Shown here: piece by piece, positions 51,815 through 59,794 of the stretch
Position numbering within the stretch: the first letter of the stretch is position 1
Layout: every line of letters begins with the position of its first letter
NCBI GenBank assembly: GCA_001596155.1
Contig: CP014771.1
Coordinates: 4,030,001-4,094,000 of the forward strand
DNA length: 64,000 bases
Direction of reading: 5' to 3'
Origin: Hymenobacter psoromatis
Lineage (GTDB): Bacteria; Bacteroidota; Bacteroidia; Cytophagales; Hymenobacteraceae
The notes under the pieces: generated by a model
What the model was told of the DNA's origin: nothing
Seen by the model: the letters and a program-made list of their open reading frames with translations, nothing else
The model's database searches: none
Position numbers and translations under genes: made by a program

Positions 51815-51915
51815 CGCGACTTGGAAAGGGCGGAGCCAACTTTGTAGTTCGCGTCTCCACGCCAGTCGCATCAGCTAAACGGCGCGGGGACGCGAACTAC
51901 AAAGTTCGCGCTACT
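51815..51915. repeat. Palindromic element (copy C) between PAP2 and pepP
   Basis: Arms AACTTTGTAGTTCGCGTCTC... (51839-51863) and GGCGCGGGGACGCGAACTAC... (51881-51906) pair almost perfectly. The outer AGTAGCGCG/CGCGCTACT flanks match the family seen at 2464, 4353, 53228 and 57656. The inner arm matches the inner palindrome of copy B. Confidence 0.85.
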
Positions 51916-51946
51916 TTGCGCTTCCAATCCGTTTCCTACCCCCCTC

Positions 51947-53233
51947 ATGCGCTACGGTCCCATCGCCCCCGAGCTTTTTATTGAAAATCGCCGCCGCTTT
52001 CGCGAGCTGCTGCCGCCGCAGTCGCTGGCCATTTTCAATGCCAACGACATCCTGCCCACCAACGCCGACGGCACGCTGGCGCTCAAGCAGAATACCGACC
52101 TGTTCTACCTCAGCGGCGTGGACCAGGAAGAAAGTATCCTGGTCATTTGCCCCGACGCGGCGCTGGAAAAGCACCGCGAGATATTATTTCTGAAGGAAAC
52201 TTCCGAACACATTCTGGTCTGGGAAGGCTACAAGCTGACCAAGGAACAAGCTAAAGCCGTGTCGGGCGTGCCCACCATTATGTGGCTGGAGCAGTTTCCG
52301 GCCGTGCTGGCGGCACTCATGAACGAGGCCGAGTACGTGTACCTCAACTCCAACGAGCACATCCGGGCCGTGGTGGAGGTCGAAACCCGCGACGCGCGCT
52401 TTATCAAGGACTTGCAGCGGCGCTACCCCCTGCACCAGTATCGCCGCGCCGCCCGGCTCACGTACCAGCTGCGCACCATCAAGAGCGCCGAGGAAATCCG
52501 GCTGATGCGCCGCGCCTGCGAAATTACCGGCAATGCCTTCCGGCGGGTGCTGGGCTTTGTGAAGCCCGGCGTGTGGGAATACGAAATCGAAGCGGAAATT
52601 CTGCACGAGTTCGTGAAAAGCGGCTCGCGCGGGCCGGCCTACACCAGCATCATCGGCAGCGGCGAAAGCGCCACCATTCTGCACTATATCAGCAACGACC
52701 GCCAGTGCCAGGACGGCGACGTGCTGCTAATGGACTTCGGGGCCGAATACGCCAACTACGCCGCCGACCTCTCGCGCAGCATACCGGTCAACGGCACTTT
52801 CTCGCCGCGCCAGCGCCAGGTGTACGAAGCCGTGCTGCGGGTGTTCAAATTTGCCAAAACCCAGCTGGTCGTCGGCAATGAAATCGAAGCCTACCACAAA
52901 GCTGTGGGGGTAGCGATGGAGCAGGAGCTGATTAAGCTCGACCTGCTAAAAGCTGATGACGTAAAAAACCAGGACCCCGACGCGCCTCTCTACAAGCAGT
53001 ATTTCCCGCACGGCACCAGCCACTACCTGGGCCTCGACGTGCACGACGTGGGCTACAAATACCGCAAGTTTGAAGCCGGCATGGTCTATACCAACGAGCC
53101 GGGCATCTACATCAGGGAGGAAAAGCTGGGTATTCGCCTGGAGAATGATATTCTCCTCACGCCCACCGGCAACGAAGACCTCATGGCCAATATCCCGCTG
53201 GAACTGGCTGACATTGAACGGCTAATGAAGTAG
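51947..53233 (+). CDS. Xaa-Pro aminopeptidase (M24, aminopeptidase P)
   Basis: 428 residues. An N-terminal creatinase-like domain (~1-170; NADGTLALKQNTDLFYLSGVDQ) precedes the pita-bread catalytic domain. Metal ligands are visible as LLMDFGAEYANYAADLSR (two Asp), PHGTSHYLGLDVHD (His) and TNEPGIYI (Glu), RLENDILLT (Glu). It removes N-terminal residues preceding proline in the cytoplasm. The final Lys codon and stop (AAG TAG) are within a perfect 43-bp palindrome shared with the convergent gene. Confidence 0.94.
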   Translation: MRYGPIAPELFIENRRRFRELLPPQSLAIFNANDILPTNADGTLALKQNTDLFYLSGVDQEESILVICPDAALEKHREILFLKETSEHILVWEGYKLTKEQAKAVSGVPTIMWLEQFPAVLAALMNEAEYVYLNSNEHIRAVVEVETRDARFIKDLQRRYPLHQYRRAARLTYQLRTIKSAEEIRLMRRACEITGNAFRRVLGFVKPGVWEYEIEAEILHEFVKSGSRGPAYTSIIGSGESATILHYISNDRQCQDGDVLLMDFGAEYANYAADLSRSIPVNGTFSPRQRQVYEAVLRVFKFAKTQLVVGNEIEAYHKAVGVAMEQELIKLDLLKADDVKNQDPDAPLYKQYFPHGTSHYLGLDVHDVGYKYRKFEAGMVYTNEPGIYIREEKLGIRLENDILLTPTGNEDLMANIPLELADIERLMK

Positions 53234-53340
53234 CGCGAACTTTCCAGTTCGCGCGCGAGCGCAGCGAGCAGGCGGAAGCGCGCCGTGCGGACGACAATGC
53301 TCGCTGCGCTCGCGCGCGAACTGGAAAGTTCGCGCTACTT
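53228..53340. repeat. Perfect 43-bp palindrome (copy D) holding both convergent stop codons
   Basis: Arms 53228-53270 and 53298-53340 are exact complements, 27-bp loop. Each arm starts with AAG TAG CGCGAACTTTCC: on the plus strand this is the last codon and stop of the aminopeptidase gene, on the minus strand the last codon and stop of the methyltransferase gene. Confidence 0.96.
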
Positions 53341-54126
53341 CGGCCGGCGGAACAGCAGCAAATGCTGCTGGGGTAGGGTTTCGCGCACCTCCACAAACTC
53401 CAGCCCGATGGCAGCCATTTCCTTTTTGGCCTGCGCCACCGTCATTTTGTGAATCTCCTTAATGGGTACGCTGGGGTCCTCGGCGCGGTATTCTACCAGG
53501 GCCAGGCGGCCGGTGCCGGGCCGCAGCGCCTTGCGAATGGCCAGGCCCATCTCGCGGGGCTTGTCGAATTCGTGGTAGGCATCCACGATGAGCACCACGT
53601 CAACGGCACCATCAGGCAGGTGCGGGTTGCTGGTGGTGCCGAGCACGGGCTCCACGTTGCGCAGGCCGTTCTTGGCCTGGCGCTGCTTGAGCTCCGTTAT
53701 CATTTCGGGCTGAATATCAACGGCCAGCACCCGGCCCTGCGGCACCAGCGGCGCCAGCCGAAACGTGAAAAAGCCCGTGCCCGCGCCAATATCGGCCACC
53801 GTGTCGGTGGGCTTGAGGTGCAGCTCCTTGATAAGGGTAGTGGTGCCTTCTTCCTGGCTGCGCTCGTCGCGCTCCAGCCAGTCGGCACCCTCGTGGCCCA
53901 TCACGTGGGCAATCTGCCTACCCTGGTAGTAGCGGCCAATGCCATTGGGGTCGCGGGCCGGGCGGCTTTGGTAGCCCAGCGAGTCGGGCCGGCGGCTGGC
54001 GTTCGTGATGGCATCGGCCCGGAAGCTAGTGCGGCCACCTACGTTCGACTCGATGGGCAGCTGCGTGCAGGCCGCTACCCCCGCCAGCGTTCCCAGACTG
54101 ACCCACAGCACTACGGCGTTTTTCAT
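53335..54126 (-). CDS. Exported (lipoprotein-type) SAM-dependent methyltransferase-like protein
   Basis: 263 residues. A signal with a possible lipobox (SLGTLAGVAAC) precedes a linker, then a class I methyltransferase domain: VADIGAGTGFFTFRLAPL (motif I), VLAVDIQPEMI (motif II) and VDVVLIVDAYHEFDKP. SAM is not known to be available in the periplasm, so either it uses another ligand or the N-terminal segment is an anchor facing inwards. The block GRYYQGRQIAHVMGHEGADWLER is typical of a family found in Bacteroidota and Planctomycetes. ATG at 54126 gives the signal; TACTTTTG (54230-54237) may be its -7 box. The stop lies in the palindrome. Confidence 0.82.
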   Translation of the reverse strand: MKNAVVLWVSLGTLAGVAACTQLPIESNVGGRTSFRADAITNASRRPDSLGYQSRPARDPNGIGRYYQGRQIAHVMGHEGADWLERDERSQEEGTTTLIKELHLKPTDTVADIGAGTGFFTFRLAPLVPQGRVLAVDIQPEMITELKQRQAKNGLRNVEPVLGTTSNPHLPDGAVDVVLIVDAYHEFDKPREMGLAIRKALRPGTGRLALVEYRAEDPSVPIKEIHKMTVAQAKKEMAAIGLEFVEVRETLPQQHLLLFRRPK

Positions 54127-54229
54127 AACTAGCAATATGGTCAAAAACAGGTTTGCACCCGCCGCACAACAATGAAAAGCCGCTGGTCGTTCAGCGGTTG
54201 GCTGGGGGTAGGGCTGGCCAGCGGCTTGC

Positions 54230-54237
54230 CAAAAGTA
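54230..54237 (-). promoter_or_regulatory. -7 element for the exported methyltransferase gene
   Basis: Reads TACTTTTG on the minus strand, 104 bp before the ATG. Confidence 0.45.
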
Positions 54238-54328
54238 AAATAAATGGTCCTCGTCCCCGGCTAAATTCTTTCCTCCAACGTACTGCGGGCACAATTCTTT
54301 CACTTCCATTCCCCATTTTGCTCACCTT

Positions 54329-54942
54329 ATGCAAAATCTGACTTCTGCTTTGAGCCGCCTCGCCGTGGTTCTCACTGGCGCGCTGGCCCTAGGCTCCTGT
54401 AATCGGGCTGAATACGCCTTCCTGCCCAAGTCCGCCTCGTACCTGGGCACGACTACTGCCGCCCCCAAAGCCCGCGTGGCCCCCGCGCCCATTGCTACCC
54501 CCCCTCGGTAGCTCAAGCCCCTGCGGCAGCGGCAGCGCCCGAAGCGTCCGCCGTGGCACCCGAAATCGTAGTGGCGGCTGTCCCCGTTGCCCAAGTAGCG
54601 GCGCCTACCCCCCCCGCGCCGGCCGAAGCCGCTGTTGCGCCCGAAGCGGTCACGGTTGCCGCGCCAGCCGCGCAAAAGCTGGGCTTCGTGCAGCGATTGG
54701 CCGTCAACAAAGTACTGCGTAAGCTGGAGAAGCAAACGCAAAAGATTACTGCTCACCAGGGTACTAATACGCCTTCGACTGCTCGCAGTGGGTTAGATAG
54801 CAAACTCCGCTACGCCATCATTTTTGGGGCAATAGGCCTGATTTTTTTCGTAATCGGGGGAGGCTTTGCGAATACAATTGGTACCATCTTGTTTATTATT
54901 GCTTTGCTCTTCTTGTTGTTCTGGCTGCTCGACAATCTATAG
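54329..54942 (+). pseudogene. Lipoprotein with C-terminal membrane helices, broken by a -1 frameshift in a C7 run
   Basis: The first frame (54329-54511) has a lipobox signal (LTGALALGSC) and AEYAFLPKSASYLG, matching the start of the TM2 lipoprotein at 42044, then an Ala/Pro linker. It ends at CTACCCCCCCTCGGTAG. The downstream frame (through 54942) continues the same Ala/Pro-rich linker (PSVAQAPAAAAAPEAS) and ends in two hydrophobic helices (YAIIFGAIGLIFFVIGGG, TILFIIALLFLLFWLLDNL). Adding one C to the seven Cs at 54498-54504 restores a 204-residue protein, close to the 199 of its paralogue. The break is the same kind, in the same motif, as in the alpha-2-macroglobulin gene. It could be a real mutation, phase variation or a sequencing error. 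Confidence 0.82.
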
Positions 54943-54963
54943 AACACTCTGATTTGCAGCATA

Positions 54964-55005
54964 CTAAAAGGCCCTGGTTGCAAGCTGCAACCAGGGCCTT
55001 TTGCT
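54964..55005. terminator. Bidirectional intrinsic terminator
   Basis: AAAAGGCCCTGGTTGCAGC-type stem: AAAGGCCCTGGTTGCA pairs with TGCAACCAGGGCCTTT. Confidence 0.85.
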
Positions 55006-55029
55006 GGCTAATGCAAGCGTTTGCTACGC

Positions 55030-57576
55030 TTACATCGGGTCCACGTCCACTACCAGCCGCGCCTGGCGGTATTCCTTCTGGTCGCGCACCACATCCAGCG
55101 CCGCGCAAATGGCTACCTTGGCCGCCTTCAGCACCGTATGCTCGCGGCTGAGCTTGATGACGATTTCCTGCAAAAAGAAATTGCGAATGCGGAAAATGTA
55201 CGGCGCTTCCGGCCCCAGCACCGGCCCGCGCCCGAGGCGGTCGGCCAGCTCCTGCGTGAGCCGAATGGCCGCCTTTTGGGCCAGCTCCTGGTCCATGTGC
55301 TTCACGGTCAGGCGTATCAAGCGGGCGAAAGGCGGATATTCGTGCTCGCGGCGCTGAGTTATTTCGTACTCGTAAAATTCGAGGTAGTCGTTGCGAATGA
55401 CTTTATCAAAAATGACCTGGGTAGGGTCGCCGGTCTGAATCAGCACCTTGCCCTTCTTCCCCTTGCGCCCCGCCCGGCCGCTCACCTGCACAAACATCTG
55501 GTAGGCGCGCTCGTGGGCCCGGTAGTCGGGGTAGTGAATAATGGCGTCGGCATTGACGATGCCCACCAGGCTGACGTTCTCAAAATCAAGTCCTTTGGTT
55601 ACCATCTGGGTTCCCACGAGCACGTTGGTTTTCTGCTGCTCGAAGTCGCCGATAATCTGCTGATAGGCGTTTTTGGCGCGGGTCGTGTCCAGGTCCATGC
55701 GCTGCACGTTGGCCTGGGGTAGCATGATTTTGAGGTCGTCCTCCAGCTTTTCGGTGCCGAAGCCCTGGGTGCGCAGCGCCCGCGAGCCGCAGGCCGGGCA
55801 CTGGGTAGGCATGCCCTCGTGGTAGCCGCAGTAGTGGCAGCGCAGCTCGTGGGCGTGCTTGTGGTAGCTGAGGCTCACGGCGCAGCTTTGGCACTTCGGG
55901 ATGTAGCCGCAGTCGTTGCACTCCGTCACAGGCGCGTAGCCGCGCCGGTTCTGAAACAGGATAACCTGCTCATTCTGCGCAATTTTGCTCGCCATCGCGC
56001 TCAGCAGGTCGGACGAGAAGTGGTTGTGCATCTTCTTCTCGGCGCGCAGCTTGCGGGTGTCAATCAGCTCAATCTCGGGCATGCCGGCCTCGCCGAAGCG
56101 CTTGCTGAGCGTGACTAACCCGTAGCGGCCCTGCCGGGCCATGTAATAGGTTTCCACGGCCGGCGTGGCCGAGCCCAGCAGCACCTTGGCACCCTGGAAG
56201 TTACCCATCATCAGGGCCACCTCGCGGGCGTTGTAGCGCGGGGCGGGGTCGTACTGCTTATAAGAGCTTTCGTGCTCCTCGTCCACGATGATGAGCGACA
56301 GATTATCGAAGGGTAGGAAAACCGCCGAGCGCACGCCCACCACCACCTGAAAGCGGCCCGAGAGCACGCCATTCCATACCTCTACTCGCTCGTTATCCGA
56401 AAATTTGGAGTGATACACGCCCAGCCGCGAGCCGAACACGCGCATGAGCCGGGTTACAATCTGGGCCGTGAGGGCGATTTCGGGTAGCAGGTACAGCACC
56501 TGCCCGCCGCTGTCCAGGGCATTGCGAATGAGGTCGATGTAAATCTCCGTCTTGCCCGAGCCCGTCACGCCGTGCAGCAGCACGATGTTTTGCTGGTCAA
56601 AAAGGCCCATCACCTCGTCGCGGGCCACCACTTGCGCTTCGTTAAGCTGATAAGGCATCTGAGCCACCGGGTTTTCATCGAGCGGAAAGCGCGACACAAT
56701 CTGGTCAAACTGCTCCAGGATGCCATTCTTAATCAGCGTGTTCACCGCTGAAGCCGATAGGTGCGGCGAGCTGGTGAGGTAGGCTTTTTCAATGCCTTGG
56801 TGGTTGAGGTGCTCGTTGTGATGCACCGGCACGCGCTGCAAGTATTTCAGCAGCACATCCACCTGCTTGGGCTTGGCGGCCAGGTCCTCAAACAAGCGCT
56901 CCACGGCGGCGGTGCTCACGTAGTAGTGCGCCAGCCGCACCTTCTTCAGCACTTTGGGCGAATACTTATCCGCCATTTGCTCAAACAGAAAGATGATATC
57001 CTTCTGCATCAGCGACTTAATAACTTTGTGAAATGACGCGATGCCCAGCAGGTCGCCCACCTCGGTAAACGTCAGCGCCTTGCCGTCCTCAGTGCGCAAG
57101 TTGTCCACGATGCGCTGCTCCTTGTCGTCGAGGGGGTAGGGACTGCCCTCGTTCAGGTAAGCCGGGTGCAGCTGAATGCGCGACTCGGAGCTGAGCTTGA
57201 GCGCGGCGGGCAGCGCGGCGTTTATCACCTCGCCCAGCGTGCAGAGGTAATACTCACTTATCCAGCGAAATAGCTTGAGCTGCGGCTGCGTCACCACGGG
57301 CGCGTCGTCGATAAACTCCAGAATATACTTCGCTTGGTATTCCTTGGGCGGCGTTTCGTGCACGGCCGCCACAATGCAGCTCAGCGTGCGCTTGGCCCCA
57401 AACTGCACGATGACCCGCCCACCAACTACCACGTTGTCATTCAGCTCAAAAGGCACCCGATACGTGTAGAGTTTGGGTAGCGGCAGGGGCAAAATAACGT
57501 CCACAAACAGCGTCACGCGGTCGGGCGTGGCCGCCGGGGCGGGGGTAGGCGAAGCGAATTCGAAGGTAAGCGACAC
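55030..57576 (-). CDS. priA: Primosomal protein N' (replication restart helicase PriA)
   Basis: 848 residues. An N-terminal DNA-binding domain is followed by the helicase core: Walker A GVTGSGKTEIY, DEEH box IIVDEEHESSYKQ, and YNAREVALMMG. The zinc-binding insert holds eight cysteines (CNDCGYIPKCQSC, CHYCGYHEGMPTQCPAC). The C-terminal motif V/VI region is GTQMVTKGLDFENVSLVGI and SGRAGRKGKKG. PriA reloads the replisome at stalled forks. The N-terminal FASPTPAPAATPDRV includes a motif-encoded PTP insert. A TATCTTTA box lies upstream. Confidence 0.96.
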   Translation of the reverse strand: MSLTFEFASPTPAPAATPDRVTLFVDVILPLPLPKLYTYRVPFELNDNVVVGGRVIVQFGAKRTLSCIVAAVHETPPKEYQAKYILEFIDDAPVVTQPQLKLFRWISEYYLCTLGEVINAALPAALKLSSESRIQLHPAYLNEGSPYPLDDKEQRIVDNLRTEDGKALTFTEVGDLLGIASFHKVIKSLMQKDIIFLFEQMADKYSPKVLKKVRLAHYYVSTAAVERLFEDLAAKPKQVDVLLKYLQRVPVHHNEHLNHQGIEKAYLTSSPHLSASAVNTLIKNGILEQFDQIVSRFPLDENPVAQMPYQLNEAQVVARDEVMGLFDQQNIVLLHGVTGSGKTEIYIDLIRNALDSGGQVLYLLPEIALTAQIVTRLMRVFGSRLGVYHSKFSDNERVEVWNGVLSGRFQVVVGVRSAVFLPFDNLSLIIVDEEHESSYKQYDPAPRYNAREVALMMGNFQGAKVLLGSATPAVETYYMARQGRYGLVTLSKRFGEAGMPEIELIDTRKLRAEKKMHNHFSSDLLSAMASKIAQNEQVILFQNRRGYAPVTECNDCGYIPKCQSCAVSLSYHKHAHELRCHYCGYHEGMPTQCPACGSRALRTQGFGTEKLEDDLKIMLPQANVQRMDLDTTRAKNAYQQIIGDFEQQKTNVLVGTQMVTKGLDFENVSLVGIVNADAIIHYPDYRAHERAYQMFVQVSGRAGRKGKKGKVLIQTGDPTQVIFDKVIRNDYLEFYEYEITQRREHEYPPFARLIRLTVKHMDQELAQKAAIRLTQELADRLGRGPVLGPEAPYIFRIRNFFLQEIVIKLSREHTVLKAAKVAICAALDVVRDQKEYRQARLVVDVDPM

Positions 57577-57603
57577 AGGAAACAGCTAGCAGCAGGCGAA
57601 TAG

Positions 57604-57611
57604 TAAAGATA
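57604..57611 (-). promoter_or_regulatory. Candidate -7 element for priA
   Basis: Reads TATCTTTA on the minus strand, one base off TAnnTTTG, 28 bp before the ATG. Confidence 0.4.
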
Positions 57612-57655
57612 ACCCCGACCAGCGGCCAGTAGTGCGAATTTCCTGGTTAGGGCTC

Positions 57656-57703
57656 AGCTAGCTCAGTAGCGCGAACTTTCCAGTTCGTGCTACTGAGCTA
57701 GCT
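57656..57703. repeat. 22-bp near-perfect palindrome (copy E) containing a stop codon
   Basis: Arms 57656-57677 and 57682-57703 differ by one G/T-type change, loop TTCC. The right arm contains the last codons and stop (TAG) of the YyaL-like gene; the left arm is its mirror copy, so coding sequence has been copied into the non-coding side, or both sides have been corrected to match. Confidence 0.88.
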
Positions 57704-59735
57704 GCGCCAGCGCCTCGGCTACCGAATGCACCGGCAGTTGGCAGGCGCGGTCGCGGCACACGTAGAGCGTAGTTTGGTCAGTGCCTGTGCGTCCTTCGAG
57801 CAGGGGTAGGGCGCTGGCTGTGAGGCTGCCAGCTAGTATCTCATTGGGCAAAAAATGTCGGCTCAGCTGCGCTCGAAATGCTTCCGTTTCAGGCCCGGTA
57901 ATGGCTACCTCAGCGCCCGGCCGCAACAGCGCCACGTAGAGGCTGGCCCAGTTGGCGAGGTGCTGTGGCTCTTTGGCTACCAGGGCTTGCACCTGACCCA
58001 GCATAGCAACTGCTAACGCCTGATAATCAGAATTTTCAAGGTGGCGACCCAGGCGCAACAAGTTGTGGGCCATCACCGAGTTGGAGCCGGGAATCACGTT
58101 ATCAAACAGCTCTTTTTTGCGAGCGATGAGTGGTTCGGCGCTGGCATCGGTGTAAAAAAACTGCTGCTCGGCGGGGTCAAAGAAATTGTCGAGCACGTAC
58201 GTCGTCAGCGCCTCCGCCTCGCGCAGCCAGTTTTCGGTGAAGGTGGCTTCGTAGAGGCTGATATAAGCTTCAATCACCAGCGCGTAGTCTTCCAGAAAGC
58301 CGCTGATGGTGGCGCGCCCGTTCTTCCAGGTGCGGTAGAGGCGCGGCCCGTTGCGCAGGTTAGCCTGTAAAAACTCGGCATTGCGCAGCGCCAAGTCTAG
58401 AAATTCTCGCTCACCAAAAGCCCGGTAGGCCGCCAGCAGACCACTGATCATGAGCGCGTTCCAACCCGTCAGCACCTTGTCGTCGAGGCCCGGCCGCACG
58501 CGGTGGGCGCGGGCGGCCAGCAGCTGCTTTTGCCAGCCGTGAATGAGCTTGGCCAGCACGTGCGGCTCCAGCATGTGCTCGGTGGCGAAGTTGGCATCCG
58601 ACTGTCGGCGGTGCAGAATGTTGTTGCCGTGCTCCCAGTTTCCGAGTCCCGTGCATTGGTAGTAAGCCGCCGCCAGCGGCTCTTCTTCGCCCAAAATGGC
58701 CTGCAATTCCTCGCGGGTCCAGACGTAAAACTTGCCTTCTTCGCCTTCGCTGTCGGCATCGAGCGATGAGTAGAAGCCGCCTTCCGGATTAGTCAATTCG
58801 CGCCGCACCCAGTTCACGGTCTGAAAAACCACCTCGCGGTACAGCGGCTCCTGCGTCACCTGAAACGCCTCGCTGTAGAGGCTCAGCAGCTGGCCGTTAT
58901 CATACAGCATTTTCTCAAAATGCGGCACCAGCCACTCCGCATCGACCGAGTAGCGCGCCCAGCCGCCGCCCACTTGGTCATAAATGCCGCCCCAGGCCAT
59001 TTCACGCAGCGTGAGGTTTACTTGATTCAACATCTGCTGGCTGCCCGAGATGTGATGCGCCCGCAGCAAAAACCGCCAGATGCTGGGCATCGGAAACTTG
59101 GGCGCGCGGTTGGTGCCGCCAAGTTCGCGGTCGAAGCGCTGAGCCAGGTTATAGGCCATTAGCTTGAATTCCTCGTCATTAACGGCCGTGCCCACCAGCT
59201 CGCCGGCCGCGCCGTACTTCTCTAACTCGCTCGCTTGCAGCACTTGCACGAAGCGCTCGGCCGAGCCCTCCAACTCGGCGCGGTGCTCGCCAGCGTAGGC
59301 CTGGGCCACGTTTTCGAGCAGCTTCACCCAGTTGCCGGGCGGAAAATACGTGCCGCCGTAAAACGGCTTGGCCTCGGGCGTCAGCAAAACGTTCAGCGGC
59401 CAGCCGCCCTGAATGCCCATTGCCTGCACCGCATCCATGTAAATCTGGTCCACGTCGGGGCGCTCCTCCCGGTCCACCTTAATGCAGACGAAATATTCAT
59501 TCATCACTCGCGCTACCTGCTCATTCTCAAACGATTCGCGCTCCATCACGTGGCACCAGTGGCACGCCGCGTAGCCAATGCTCACCAAAATGGGTTTTTG
59601 CTCGGCCTGGGCACGCGCCAGCGCCTCCGGCCCCCACGGATACCAGTCCACCGGATTATGGGCGTGCTGGAGCAGGTAAGGGCTGGTTTCGTGAGCCAGG
59701 CGGTTGGCAGCGGGGGTAGGGGAGGGGCTGGACAT
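57690..59735 (-). CDS. YyaL/SSP411-like thioredoxin-domain protein (DUF255)
   Basis: 681 residues. The N-terminal DUF255 thioredoxin-like domain shows [35 protein letters not shown] and [15 protein letters not shown]. The rest is a six-hairpin glycosidase-like alpha/alpha toroid ([63 protein letters not shown]). The family is widespread; human SPATA20 belongs to it. Function is not settled. The N-terminal [11 protein letters not shown] is partly encoded by the GGGGTAGG motif. The stop codon lies in palindrome copy E. Confidence 0.92.
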   Translation of the reverse strand: MSSPSPTPAANRLAHETSPYLLQHAHNPVDWYPWGPEALARAQAEQKPILVSIGYAACHWCHVMERESFENEQVARVMNEYFVCIKVDREERPDVDQIYMDAVQAMGIQGGWPLNVLLTPEAKPFYGGTYFPPGNWVKLLENVAQAYAGEHRAELEGSAERFVQVLQASELEKYGAAGELVGTAVNDEEFKLMAYNLAQRFDRELGGTNRAPKFPMPSIWRFLLRAHHISGSQQMLNQVNLTLREMAWGGIYDQVGGGWARYSVDAEWLVPHFEKMLYDNGQLLSLYSEAFQVTQEPLYREVVFQTVNWVRRELTNPEGGFYSSLDADSEGEEGKFYVWTREELQAILGEEEPLAAAYYQCTGLGNWEHGNNILHRRQSDANFATEHMLEPHVLAKLIHGWQKQLLAARAHRVRPGLDDKVLTGWNALMISGLLAAYRAFGEREFLDLALRNAEFLQANLRNGPRLYRTWKNGRATISGFLEDYALVIEAYISLYEATFTENWLREAEALTTYVLDNFFDPAEQQFFYTDASAEPLIARKKELFDNVIPGSNSVMAHNLLRLGRHLENSDYQALAVAMLGQVQALVAKEPQHLANWASLYVALLRPGAEVAITGPETEAFRAQLSRHFLPNEILAGSLTASALPLLEGRTGTDQTTLYVCRDRACQLPVHSVAEALAQLAQ

Positions 59736-59756
59736 AATTTCGGAAGCGACGGGTAA

Positions 59757-59787
59757 AACAAAACCCAGCCGGCCGGGCTGGGTTTTG
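59757..59787 (-). terminator. Intrinsic terminator after the GSCFA gene
   Basis: CAAAACCCAGCC-CGGCC-GGCTGGGTTTTG followed by TTTT on the minus strand. Confidence 0.83.
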
Positions 59788-59794
59788 AAAAAAA

